Shown here: one piece after another, positions 1-7,433 of the stretch
How the letters are laid out: every line of letters begins with the position of its first letter
How positions within the stretch are numbered: position 1 is the stretch's first letter
Assembly (NCBI GenBank): GCA_902478875.1
Contig: CABSMZ010000009.1
Span: 1-25,367, forward strand
Direction: 5' to 3'
DNA length: 25,367 nucleotides
DNA from: an uncultured Collinsella sp.
Lineage (GTDB): Bacteria; Actinomycetota; Coriobacteriia; Coriobacteriales; Coriobacteriaceae
Notes under the pieces: generated by a model
The model's database searches: none
What the model was told of the DNA's origin: nothing
What the model saw: the letters and a program-made list of their open reading frames with translations, nothing else
Position numbers and translations under genes: made by a program

Positions 1-21
1 GGAGATGTGTATAAGAGACAG
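1..21 (+). other. Nextera/Tn5 adapter remnant (not genomic)
   Basis: Bases 3-21 are identical to the 19-bp Tn5 mosaic end used in Nextera library kits. The two preceding G bases match the end of the read-2 adapter arm. The rlmB reading frame begins cleanly at base 22, so this stretch is an untrimmed sequencing adapter at a contig end and not a biological transposon end. Confidence 0.95.
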
Positions 22-611
22 GTCTTGTAGCTGCCGACGGTCACACCGGCGGCGCGCTTGTTGGCAATGATGACGCCCGCCGCGCCCACGACCTCGGCAG
101 AGCGCACGATGGCGCCAAAGTTACCGTCGTCGGTCACGTGATCGAGCACCACAACAAGTGCCGGACCCTCGCCCGCGCGGTCGAGGATATCGGCAACATC
201 GGCATAGGGGAAGTTGCCCACCTCGAGCGCAATGCCCTGGTGAGCGCCATGGCTCGACAGCGCATCGAGCTGCGCGCGCGGCACATACTTAATGCGGACA
301 CCCGCGGCGTTGAGGTCATCGACCAGACGAGACAAAGCAGCATCGCGCTCCCCGCCCTCGGCGATGAGCGCGCACTTGACGGGAAAGCCGGTGCGCAGGG
401 CCTCGGCGGCAGCACGGCGACCTTCGATAAACTCGCCCTTGGGGACCTGAATGTTGTCGCGGTTGCGATCTCGCTGCGGACGCGCAGCCTGGGCTTGGGA
501 GCGCTCGCGCTGGCCCTTGGAAGCGGCAGCGCGGTCATTGCGGCGAATCGGGCGCGAGCCAGAAGCAGCCTGTTTGCCACCACGAGGCGCACGCTTGCGA
601 TTGTCGGCCAT
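22..611 (-). CDS. rlmB: SpoU/TrmH-family 23S rRNA 2'-O-methyltransferase (RlmB-like), 3' end missing
   Basis: Probable RlmB-type SAM-dependent methyltransferase, which methylates the ribose of G2251 in 23S rRNA. About 196 residues are present. The ATG at 611 follows a strong AAGGAGG site. The first ~55 residues are basic and low-complexity (rich in R, K, A, Q) and look disordered. A substrate-binding domain follows (GEFIEGRRAAVEAL ... HQGIALEV). The start of the SpoU catalytic domain is seen in LDHVTDDGNFGAIVRSAE, the family's motif 1. Motifs 2 and 3, which complete the knotted SAM site, lie beyond the contig end. The gene is downstream of cysS, a common arrangement in Gram-positive bacteria. 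Family membership is clear; the exact nucleotide target is inferred. Confidence 0.88.
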
Positions 612-754
612 AAGACGGCCTCCTTAAATAGAAAACGAACAAGAATCGACCGTCCGAGCCACGGCACCTTGCCTTTCAATCGTCGGGCATGACCACCAGG
701 TCTATGCCCTCCTCTTTCAAGGCAATCTGCCGCACCTCGAACGGTCGACAAATA

Positions 755-2221
755 CTAGAGACTCTTAATACGAGTGCCGGCGGCGGTATCCTCGATCGTC
801 AGGCCCAGGTCCTTGAGCTGATCGCGGATGGCATCTGCCAGATCCCAGTTCTTGGCGGCGCGGGCCTCGGCGCGGGCCTCGAGAATCTTGGCAGCGGCCT
901 CGTCCACATCGTCGCCCGTGTAGGCGACCAGGCCGGCGGCAACGCCTAGCAGACCCAGCGGCAGCTCGACCTTGGGCTCGGGGAGCTCAACGCCAAACGT
1001 ATCGAGCAGCTCGACCAGCGTATCGGCGGCGGCAAGCGCGGCGGCCTTGTCGGCAGCGTCGCCCGCCTGCTCCAGGTACTGGTTGCACTCGGTCACAAAG
1101 CCAAAGACGGCACCCATGGCACCAGCGGTGTTAAAGTCGTCGTCCATGCACTCCTTAAAGGTGGCACGGGTCTCGGCGGACTTGGCGGCAAACGCCTCGG
1201 ATGCTGCCTCATCGGCATCGGCCGTCGCATGGTTCGCGGCCCAGCGCAGGTTCTCGACCGTACCGGCGATACGCGTGAGCGAATTCTCGGCACCCTCCAG
1301 GCGCTCCCAAGAAAAGTCGAGCGGCGAGCGATAACTCGTCTGCAGCATCAGCAGACGCAGGGCCGCGGCAGAGTGCTGCTCGAGCACCTCGGCCAGCGTA
1401 AAGAAGTTTCCAAGCGACTTGGACATCTTCTCGCCGTCGACCAGCAGCATGCCCGTGTGCATCCAGGTGTTGGAGAAGCCCTGGTGCCAGGCGCAGGTGG
1501 CCTGGGCGCACTCGTTCTCGTGATGCGGGAAGGCAAGGTCGGAGCCGCCGCCATGAATGTCAATCGGGGTGCCCAGGTAGCGGTGCACCATGGCGGCGCA
1601 CTCGGTGTGCCAACCGGGACGGCCCTCGCCCCAGGGGCTCGGCCAGCTGGGCTCGCCGGGCTTGGCGGCCTTCCACAGGGCAAAGTCGAGCGGATCGTTC
1701 TTGTCCTCGTTCTCCTCGATGCGCGCGCCAACCATAAGGTCATCGATGTTGCGGCCCGAAACCTGACCATAGTTGGGATCGCTGCGCACGGCAAAGTACA
1801 CGTCGCCGTTATCGGCGGCGTAGGCATGGCCCTGCTCGATAAGCGTCTTGATCATAGCGATCATGGGGCCGATCTCCTTGGTGGCGCGGGGGCGCACATC
1901 GGGATTGAGCACGTTGGCGGCGCGCATGACGCCGATGAACTTGTCGGAGAACTCCGTCGCGACCTCGGCGGCCGTTCGGCCCTGCTCGTTGGCGCGCTTG
2001 ATGATCTTGTCATCGACATCGGTGAGGTTCTGGGCGAACGTGACCTCGTAGCCGCTCGCGATGAGCCAGCGGCGAATCACATCGAAGCTGATGAACGTGC
2101 GGGCGTTGCCGATGTGGATGTTGTCGTAGACCGTGGGGCCGCACACGTACATGCGGACCTTGCCGGACTCGATGGGCTGGAACTCTTCCTTTTTATGGGT
2201 AGCGCTGTTGTAGATACGCAT
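755..2221 (-). CDS. cysS: Cysteinyl-tRNA synthetase
   Basis: Class I aminoacyl-tRNA synthetase that charges tRNA-Cys in the cytoplasm. It has 488 residues, normal for the family. The HIGH motif is HIGN in YDNIHIGNARTF, and the KMSKS loop is intact (EKMSKSLGN). Zinc-site residues are visible in MYVCGPTVYD, WHTECAAM and HHENECAQ; these select cysteine. The C-terminus has the usual anticodon-binding helices and ends in DTAAGTRIKSL. The ATG at 2221 has an AAGGAG site 5 bases upstream and lies just after the ispF stop, so the two are surely cotranscribed. A 143-bp spacer without a terminator separates it from rlmB. Confidence 0.98.
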   Translation of the reverse strand: MRIYNSATHKKEEFQPIESGKVRMYVCGPTVYDNIHIGNARTFISFDVIRRWLIASGYEVTFAQNLTDVDDKIIKRANEQGRTAAEVATEFSDKFIGVMRAANVLNPDVRPRATKEIGPMIAMIKTLIEQGHAYAADNGDVYFAVRSDPNYGQVSGRNIDDLMVGARIEENEDKNDPLDFALWKAAKPGEPSWPSPWGEGRPGWHTECAAMVHRYLGTPIDIHGGGSDLAFPHHENECAQATCAWHQGFSNTWMHTGMLLVDGEKMSKSLGNFFTLAEVLEQHSAAALRLLMLQTSYRSPLDFSWERLEGAENSLTRIAGTVENLRWAANHATADADEAASEAFAAKSAETRATFKECMDDDFNTAGAMGAVFGFVTECNQYLEQAGDAADKAAALAAADTLVELLDTFGVELPEPKVELPLGLLGVAAGLVAYTGDDVDEAAAKILEARAEARAAKNWDLADAIRDQLKDLGLTIEDTAAGTRIKSL

Positions 2222-2224
2222 TCG

Positions 2225-2719
2225 TTACTCCTTAACGGTTTTCTGTAGCAGGCAGACGGCCCAGGCGCCAATTCCCTCGCCTTGGCCTTCCCAGCCGAGC
2301 TTTTCGGTCGTAGTGGCGGCAACGCCCACGTTTTCGACGTCAACGCCCAGGGCATGGGCAAGGTTGGCGCGCATGGCATCGCGGTGCGGGGTGATCTTAG
2401 GCTGCTGGCAGGCAATGGTGCAGTCGGCATCGACAAACTCAAAGCCCAGCTCGCGCACATAGTCCATCACGCGAGCGAGCAGCACCATCGAATCGGCACC
2501 CTCGTAGGCAGGGTCGGTATCGGGGAATAGCTTGCCGATATCTCCCCCGCGGCAGGCGCCCAGAATGGCGTCGGCCAAGGCGTGCGCGAGCACATCGGCA
2601 TCCGAGTGGCCCAGCAGGCCGCGCTCGTAGGGAATGTCGACACCGCCGATGATACATCGACGCCCCTCCACCAGACGGTGAACGTCGTAACCATGGCCAA
2701 TGCGCAGGTTACTGAACAT
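2225..2719 (-). CDS. ispF: 2-C-methyl-D-erythritol 2,4-cyclodiphosphate synthase
   Basis: MEP-pathway enzyme that cyclises CDP-ME 2-phosphate to MEcPP and releases CMP. It has 164 residues, typical length. The metal ligands are Asp12 and His14 in GHGYDVHRL, and His46 in the stretch starting GHSDADVLAH. The CDP-binding and trimer-core signature ATTTEKLGWEGQGEGI is near the C-terminus. I chose the ATG at 2719, which gives the usual MFSNLRIGHGYDVH start, over a longer in-frame extension. It overlaps the end of ispD by 11 bp and is separated from cysS by 3 bp, so translation is probably coupled. Confidence 0.97.
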   Translation of the reverse strand: MFSNLRIGHGYDVHRLVEGRRCIIGGVDIPYERGLLGHSDADVLAHALADAILGACRGGDIGKLFPDTDPAYEGADSMVLLARVMDYVRELGFEFVDADCTIACQQPKITPHRDAMRANLAHALGVDVENVGVAATTTEKLGWEGQGEGIGAWAVCLLQKTVKE

Positions 2720-3437
2720 GGGGAAGGTCCTCTCCCTCGGCCATGCGGCCAAGCAGAATCGCGGTTACGGGACGCAGGTCCTCGGGTACCGTCACCTTAA
2801 GGTTATCGCGCGGGCTCTGGACACAGCGGACGCGCCCACCCATGCGCTCGACCAGTGACGAATCGTCCGTGCCGATAAAGCCCTCGGCAATCGCCGCGGC
2901 ATGGGCGCGCTTCATGGCGTCGACACTAAAAATCTGCGGCGTCTGCGCGGCCCAGTACAGCTCGCGCGGCGGCGTCTCGACGATGTTGTCGCCATCGACG
3001 ATTTTGAGTGTGTCGATGGCAGGCTGGCCGCACACGACACCGTCGAGGGCACGGTCGCTCACGAGCACGTCGATAGCGTGGTCGATAGCCTCGGTCGTAA
3101 TGAGCGGACGGGCGCCATCGTGGATGGCGACATATTCGAAACCCGCCGGCACCGCGTGCACGCCGGCGCGGGTGGAATCCTGGCGGGTCTCGCCGGCATC
3201 GGCAAAACTGATGGGCGTGTCATAGTCAAACGGGTCGATGGCCAGGCGGCGCATCTCGGCACGGCGCTCGGCAGGGCACACCACCACGATGTGGCCGACC
3301 TTATTGCTACGGTCAAATGCGCGGATGGACCAGCTCATAAGCGGACGGCCCGCTACATTGACGAGCTGCTTACCACCGGGGTTACCAAAGCGCTGGCCGC
3401 TGCCACCGGCAACGACCACGGCGCATACGGGCGCCAT
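2709..3437 (-). CDS. ispD: 2-C-methyl-D-erythritol 4-phosphate cytidylyltransferase
   Basis: MEP-pathway enzyme that joins CTP and MEP to make CDP-ME. It has 242 residues. The nucleotide-binding loop is at the N-terminus (CAVVVAGGSGQRFG, then GGKQ). Further family motifs are AIHDGARPL and the C-terminal NLKVTVPEDL. The open frame runs much further upstream, but that part is a shadow of disA. The ATG at 3437 shares its first base with the disA stop codon (TAATG), which fixes the start and implies translational coupling. An ispD-ispF pair next to cysS is a familiar arrangement; the gene order supports the call. Confidence 0.97.
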   Translation of the reverse strand: MAPVCAVVVAGGSGQRFGNPGGKQLVNVAGRPLMSWSIRAFDRSNKVGHIVVVCPAERRAEMRRLAIDPFDYDTPISFADAGETRQDSTRAGVHAVPAGFEYVAIHDGARPLITTEAIDHAIDVLVSDRALDGVVCGQPAIDTLKIVDGDNIVETPPRELYWAAQTPQIFSVDAMKRAHAAAIAEGFIGTDDSSLVERMGGRVRCVQSPRDNLKVTVPEDLRPVTAILLGRMAEGEDLPHVQ

Positions 3438-4504
3438 TATGCGTTCCCCTGTTTGGTGCCCTTCATGCGGTACAGGGAGTCCGCAAGAATGGCAGGGTTG
3501 TTGACGCCAAAGTCGCCCAGGCGCTCCGGATCTTCGCTGATGTCGTCCATGAGCTCCTGCAGCGAGCCGTACTCGTCGACGATCTTCTCGGCCACGCCGT
3601 CGCGCACGACGGACACGCGCGAAAGCGTGCGCAGGCCCAGCGGTGTCATGACGGAGTCCTCGTCCAGGTCGTCGTAACCCAGAACCGCCGCCACATGCTG
3701 CGGGTCGGACAAGTCCTTGGGCGTCATACGGCTCAGGTTGGCGCGGATCTTTTCGGCATTGGCCTCGGAGGAATCGCTCGCATAGTCGCGAATCATCAGG
3801 TCGTACTCGGTATCCATGCTGGAGCCGGCGAGCTGCTCGAGCTGCATCTGCACGAGCTTGCCCTGGTTGCCCAGCTTGACAATGCAATCCTTAAGTTCGG
3901 TCTTTGCCTGCTGCATGATCTCGAAGCTCGAGAAAATCCCGGTGATATCGGCGAGCGTAACGTAGTCGTCGAGCTCGAGGGCCGTCAGGCGCAGCAGGGA
4001 GCGGTCGAGCGACTGACGGGTAGTCTGGAGCGTGGCGACGAGCTGGTTGACCGAGCTCATGATGGTGGTGACAGGCTGGATCTCGTAGCTCTTACCGTGG
4101 ACGTACACGTTGACGACGGCACGACGAGCCGAAACCGAGATCACGATGGCGTCGGTGAGCACCGACATGCGAGCGGCAGTACGGTGACGCATGCCCGTTT
4201 CACTCGTGGCGAGCGAGGGATCGGGATTGAGGTGGAAGTTGGCGCGCAGGATCTGGGTGAGGTCGCCATCGATGACGATGGCACCGTCCATCTTGGAAAG
4301 CTCGAACAGGCGGTTCGAGGTAAACGAAATGTTGAGCGGGAAGCCGTCGTTACCGGCAGCGAGTACGTTTTCGGTGTCGCCGACGCAGATAAGGGCACCC
4401 AGGTGACCAGCAATGATCATGTCGAGGGCGGTGCGGATCGGCTGGCCGGGGGCAGTCAGGCGAATAGCCTGTTCCATACGCTTTTGCAGCTCGTTCTTAT
4501 CCAA
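3437..4504 (-). CDS. disA: Diadenylate cyclase DisA (DNA integrity scanning protein)
   Basis: Makes cyclic di-AMP from two ATP and, in characterised homologues, scans DNA for branched or damaged structures. It has 355 residues, normal for DisA. The N-terminal DAC domain carries both catalytic signatures: DGA at residues 73-75 (SKMDGAIVIDG) and RHRTA at 106-110 (GMRHRTAARM). A helical linker follows, then a C-terminal helix-hairpin-helix region (LGLRTLSRVSVVRDGVAEKIV). The likely start is TTG at 4504, with GGGAG 7 bases upstream; the nearest ATG is out of frame. It is the first gene of the disA-ispD-ispF-cysS-rlmB operon. No clear promoter was identified in the 170-bp divergent gap with mntP. 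Confidence 0.96.
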   Translation of the reverse strand: MDKNELQKRMEQAIRLTAPGQPIRTALDMIIAGHLGALICVGDTENVLAAGNDGFPLNISFTSNRLFELSKMDGAIVIDGDLTQILRANFHLNPDPSLATSETGMRHRTAARMSVLTDAIVISVSARRAVVNVYVHGKSYEIQPVTTIMSSVNQLVATLQTTRQSLDRSLLRLTALELDDYVTLADITGIFSSFEIMQQAKTELKDCIVKLGNQGKLVQMQLEQLAGSSMDTEYDLMIRDYASDSSEANAEKIRANLSRMTPKDLSDPQHVAAVLGYDDLDEDSVMTPLGLRTLSRVSVVRDGVAEKIVDEYGSLQELMDDISEDPERLGDFGVNNPAILADSLYRMKGTKQGNA

Positions 4505-4675
4505 GGCATCGCTCCCATCGTATACGCTCCATAAACGCTAAATAGTTTCTCACGGTTTGTCCCCGCAGCGCTTGCGAAATCCGATGCTTACAGAATGAGC
4601 GAACACCGCTGGGGTAGTCAAAAGAGCCCCAACCCAAATGAGCTGCTTATGTGGTAGCATCGGGGTTCACATGAA

Positions 4676-4812
4676 TGAGGGAGTAGTCGCGTGACCGGGT
4701 TCGCCTCCGGTGGCGCGGTAAGTCAACACACTGGCCGATGCGGCCTGGCTTGCCTTAATGAACGAGACTCGTGGCTGTGCGCGCAACGCGTACGCCACGG
4801 GTCTTTTTTGTT
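4676..4812 (+). promoter_or_regulatory. yybP-ykoY manganese riboswitch
   Basis: Sits in the leader of mntP and has the family's hallmarks in order: GGGAGTAG at 4679-4686; a GC-rich arm around GACCGGGTTCGCC; the conserved GTCAACA at 4722-4728; the CTGG...CCTGGCTTGCC arm; and a closing segment ACGAGACTCGT that runs into a terminator hairpin. This class binds Mn2+ and switches on exporter genes. The layout fits transcriptional control: Mn2+ binding would favour the aptamer fold and disfavour the terminator. The boundaries are approximate. Confidence 0.9.
4766..4809 (+). terminator. Riboswitch-controlled intrinsic terminator before mntP
   Basis: The arm GACTCGTGGC (4766-4775) pairs with GCCACGGGTC (4794-4803), with one G-U pair. 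An inner GTGCGCG/CGCGTAC stem closes on a CAA loop, and six T follow. The 5' arm overlaps the 3' edge of the aptamer, as expected of an expression platform. Confidence 0.85.
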
Positions 4813-4862
4813 ACTCCCCCAAGAGGTACACGCGGGCCCGCCCGCAGAGAGAGAGCCAGACT

Positions 4863-5441
4863 ATGGGACTCGCAGAGCTCGTGCTGCTCGCCGTTGGCCT
4901 TTCGATGGACGCCTTTGCCGTATCCATCTGCAAGGGCCTTGGCATGAAGAAGATCAACCTTAAAGTCGCCGCGGTGCTCGGCCTGTTCTTTGGCGGCTTT
5001 CAGGCCGGCATGCCCGTAATCGGATGGGCGCTTGGCAGTCAATTCATGGGCATCATCGGACCCATCGACCACTGGATCGCCTTTATTCTGCTCGCCTTCA
5101 TCGGCGGCAAAATGCTGTGGGAGGCCTTTACCGAGGACGAGGACGAAGGCGACAACAAGAATGCCGAGAGGATTGACCTGGGCGAGTACCTAATCCTTGC
5201 CATCGCCACCTCGATTGATGCCCTAGCCGTAGGCATCTCGTTTGCGGCACTCTCGGTCGACATCGTTCCCGCCGTATCGCTTATCGGCGTCGCAACGTTT
5301 ATCTTCTCCGTCGTCGGCGTAGCGATCGGCCACACCTTTGGCGCGCGCTACGAAAAGCCCGCCACCATCGTGGGCGGCGTCGTGCTTATCCTCATCGGGC
5401 TCAAGATCCTGCTTGAGCACCTGGGGATTTTGGCGCTGTAA
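4863..5441 (+). CDS. mntP: Manganese efflux pump MntP
   Basis: Inner-membrane Mn2+ exporter of the MntP (former DUF204/YebN) family. It has 192 residues, the family's usual length, and about six hydrophobic helices arranged as two related halves. Each half carries the conserved Asp motif: LSMDAFAVSICKG (Asp16) and ATSIDALAVGISFA (Asp119). An acidic cytoplasmic loop, TEDEDEGD, lies between the halves. The frame is open upstream, but those codons fall in the riboswitch, so the ATG at 4863 giving MGLAELVLLAVG is preferred; the AGAGAGAG upstream is only a modest ribosome site. The manganese riboswitch directly upstream independently supports substrate and regulation. Confidence 0.97.
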   Translation: MGLAELVLLAVGLSMDAFAVSICKGLGMKKINLKVAAVLGLFFGGFQAGMPVIGWALGSQFMGIIGPIDHWIAFILLAFIGGKMLWEAFTEDEDEGDNKNAERIDLGEYLILAIATSIDALAVGISFAALSVDIVPAVSLIGVATFIFSVVGVAIGHTFGARYEKPATIVGGVVLILIGLKILLEHLGILAL

Positions 5442-5477
5442 CGCCAAGCACAATCGCTCAAAACTCAACGCCAGTAC

Positions 5478-5511
5478 AAGGCCTCATGCAAAGTTTTGTA
5501 TGAGGCCTTTT
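5478..5511 (+). terminator. Intrinsic terminator of mntP
   Basis: A perfect inverted repeat, AAGGCCTCAT (5478-5487) with ATGAGGCCTT (5500-5509), with inner CAAA/TTTG pairing and a short T run. Its loop and 3' arm contain AGTTTTGTAT, one base different from the AGTTTTGCAT half-site of the adjacent hipBA operator. Confidence 0.8.
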
Positions 5512-5512
5512 C

Positions 5513-5555
5513 GTGCAGAGTTTTGCATGTCATACTGATATGCAAAACTCTGCAC
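5513..5555 (+). promoter_or_regulatory. Putative HipB operator (16-bp inverted repeat)
   Basis: GTGCAGAGTTTTGCAT at 5513-5528 is repeated exactly in inverted orientation at 5540-5555, with an 11-bp spacer. It lies 14 bp before the hipB start codon, where hip-type antitoxins bind to repress their own operon. It probably covers the promoter, though I could not assign -35 and -10 boxes securely. Confidence 0.75.
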
Positions 5556-5569
5556 ATTTGGAGATCGCC

Positions 5570-6001
5570 ATGGATACCCTTCCCATCACCACACCGCGCC
5601 AAGCTGGCATCTATGTGCGTCAGGCACGCGAGTCGCAGGGAATCACCCGTGCGGCCCTCGCTAAAAAAGCCGGCGTTTCGGAGCGCCTGCTCGCATCGCT
5701 CGAGCTAGGAGACGCCACGGGTATTCGGCTCGACAAGTTACTGACCGTCTTTAACGCACTCGACATAGGTCTCTTTGCGCAAAGCGATAACGACTCCATC
5801 GCATCGCCCTCCGAACATCCGACGACGAAAGCGGACCTCCCTATCGCGAACTCGAATGCCCTGCCAAAGCCAAGCGTAGGCAGACGACCCGCTCGACAGG
5901 GAACGCCATCTTCCTATGGTGCCTTGCTGGCCCAAATCGCAGCCGAGCAAGGCCTTTCCGACACTTCAGACCTCTCCTTTGACTGTAAGGTTGTGAAATA
6001 A
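5570..6001 (+). CDS. hipB: HipB-like XRE antitoxin/autorepressor
   Basis: Cro/CI-type helix-turn-helix protein expected to bind and neutralise the adjacent HipA kinase and repress the operon. It has 143 residues, against about 88 in E. coli HipB. The HTH occupies residues ~10-70 (QAGIYVRQARESQGITRAAL, then LAKKAGVSERLLASLELG). Residues ~72-143 are a polar, Ser/Pro/Ala-rich extension that looks disordered apart from a short helix near SYGALLAQIAAEQ. The ATG at 5570 is chosen because GGAG lies 7 bases upstream and the inverted-repeat operator sits just before it; the frame could open earlier, but that would code through the operator. The stop codon directly abuts the hipA ATG. Confidence 0.85.
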   Translation: MDTLPITTPRQAGIYVRQARESQGITRAALAKKAGVSERLLASLELGDATGIRLDKLLTVFNALDIGLFAQSDNDSIASPSEHPTTKADLPIANSNALPKPSVGRRPARQGTPSSYGALLAQIAAEQGLSDTSDLSFDCKVVK

Positions 6002-7306
6002 ATGGCAGAGATGGAGCTTGCGACCCTCATTTGTGGCGAAATCGCAGGCACTCTCCGGCAAGACGAGCATGGACTCTGCAGCTTTGTATACGCCCCAACC
6101 TATCGCGGAGCACCACTATCGCTTACAATGCCGCTTTCCAATCGCACGTATGGCCATAACATCGTCCGCCCGTTCCTATTTGGCCTTTTGCCCGACAGCC
6201 AAGAGCAGCGTCGCGCTATTGCCGCCGAGCATGACGTTGCATCCAACAACCCCGTCGCCCTCTTGTGCCATATCGGTCTTGACTGCGCAGGGGCCGTTCA
6301 GTTTTGTCGAACCGATCAATTAGGCGCCGCCCGCGGCAGGGTCTCGGCATACCGCCCGCTTACCAATTCTCAAATCGCTCACAAGCTCAAAGCAATTCGC
6401 GATGACGAAAGAGAGACATGGATGGGCTCCAACGAAAGCTGGTCCCTGGGCGGCAACCAAGGCAAATTTGCACTAGCTTGGCATGATGGCCAATGGTGCG
6501 AATGTCTAGGGTCATCCCCCACTACCCATATCTTCAAAAATGGTGTCGTTGGGTTCAAACATCAGGCCTTAAACGAATTCGTCTGCATGAAAACGGCTCG
6601 GCGTGTTGGCATTCCAACTGCCAACGTCTCCTATTGCACATTTGAAGACGAAGCCGCGCTCGTCGTTGAACGGTACGACAGAATGGTCAATAGCAGCGGA
6701 AATATCGAAAGGCTGCATCAGGAGGACTTTTGCCAGGCGCTCGGTGTATTGCCAAGCCAGAAATACACCGCCGACGGAGGACCAACCACACGAGACATCC
6801 AAGAACGACTGATTAACACAGTCCCCCACCACATGAATCTTGTGCTTTTTACCTATATGTTGTTCTATAACGCCATTATCGGAGCGCCTGACGCACACGC
6901 TAAAAACTACTCGCTCATCCTAGGCAAAGGCACAAACGCAGCGCTCGCACCCATGTACGATGTCGCATCGGGCTTGGCGTACGAGCGTATGCGCCGCCGG
7001 GCGCGCCTTGCCATGAGCGTTGGCGGCGAAAATCGAGTGGGGCGCATCGGTCCAGGTGCTATCCGCCGATACCACGGTATGGGCGACCCCGCGCTGGAGA
7101 CGGCGCTCACCGATGCCGGGCTATCCGAGAAGTTTTGCTTTGCGACCATGATGGACCTCGCCTACGAGGTACCCATTTGCATGGAAGAGGTCATGGACGA
7201 ATACGCCGACCTGCCCGGCATGGCGGACCTGCGCGAGCATATGCTCGGCCCCGTCCGCGAAAACTGCCAGCGAACCCTCGACCTCATCAGGGCGGATATG
7301 GGCTAG
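6002..7306 (+). CDS. hipA: HipA-like serine/threonine kinase toxin
   Basis: HipA-family kinase. E. coli HipA phosphorylates glutamyl-tRNA synthetase, stalling translation and promoting persistence; the target here is unknown. It has 434 residues, against 440 in E. coli. An N-terminal subdomain precedes the regulatory loop SWSLGGNQGKFAL, whose Ser148 corresponds to the autophosphorylated Ser150. The middle motif is HQEDFCQALGV. The catalytic segment GAPDAHAKNYSL holds Asp297 and Asn302, and LAPMYDVAS holds the Mg-binding Asp320. All key kinase residues look intact, so it should be active. It starts directly after the hipB stop with only a weak ribosome site, which suggests translational coupling to hipB. 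Confidence 0.93.
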   Translation: MAEMELATLICGEIAGTLRQDEHGLCSFVYAPTYRGAPLSLTMPLSNRTYGHNIVRPFLFGLLPDSQEQRRAIAAEHDVASNNPVALLCHIGLDCAGAVQFCRTDQLGAARGRVSAYRPLTNSQIAHKLKAIRDDERETWMGSNESWSLGGNQGKFALAWHDGQWCECLGSSPTTHIFKNGVVGFKHQALNEFVCMKTARRVGIPTANVSYCTFEDEAALVVERYDRMVNSSGNIERLHQEDFCQALGVLPSQKYTADGGPTTRDIQERLINTVPHHMNLVLFTYMLFYNAIIGAPDAHAKNYSLILGKGTNAALAPMYDVASGLAYERMRRRARLAMSVGGENRVGRIGPGAIRRYHGMGDPALETALTDAGLSEKFCFATMMDLAYEVPICMEEVMDEYADLPGMADLREHMLGPVRENCQRTLDLIRADMG

Positions 7307-7327
7307 ACGCCAATCAATTTCCCATTT

Positions 7328-7378
7328 CTTAAAAGAAGAGAGGGGACACCTGTCGCAAAAGACCGGGTACCCCCTCTC
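7328..7378 (-). terminator. Terminator for pepD, possibly shared with hipA
   Basis: GAGAGGGG (7338-7345) pairs with CCCCTCTC (7371-7378) between two convergent genes. On the minus strand it is followed by the T-rich stretch TTCTTTT, so it should stop pepD transcription. On the plus strand no T run follows, so termination of hipA is less certain. Confidence 0.6.
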
Positions 7379-7433
7379 GTAGTGTCATTTGCAATCCGCT
7401 AGCACGTGGCTCGGACTGCTGCTAGCGCAACCT

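Noticed and set aside
676..735. Nineteen-codon minus-strand frame in the cysS-rlmB spacer (ends GIDLVVMPDD)
   Set aside because: GTG start without a ribosome site, no recognised homology, too short to support as a gene.
1229..2248. Long plus-strand open frames opposite cysS, clpC and the activase fusion (up to ~900 codons)
   Set aside because: They mirror the high-GC coding strand, are biased in composition with no domains, and lie antisense to genes with clear catalytic motifs.
3438..3887. N-terminal extension of ispD by 150 codons
   Set aside because: It overlaps disA in another frame, is Arg/Ala-rich, and the true start at 3437 coincides with the disA stop.
4758..4862. N-terminal extension of MntP by 35 codons
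   Set aside because: These bases form the riboswitch terminator and leader; the family starts at MGLAEL.
5513..5569. Earlier start for HipB
   Set aside because: It would translate through the 16-bp inverted-repeat operator. The ATG at 5570 has its own ribosome site.
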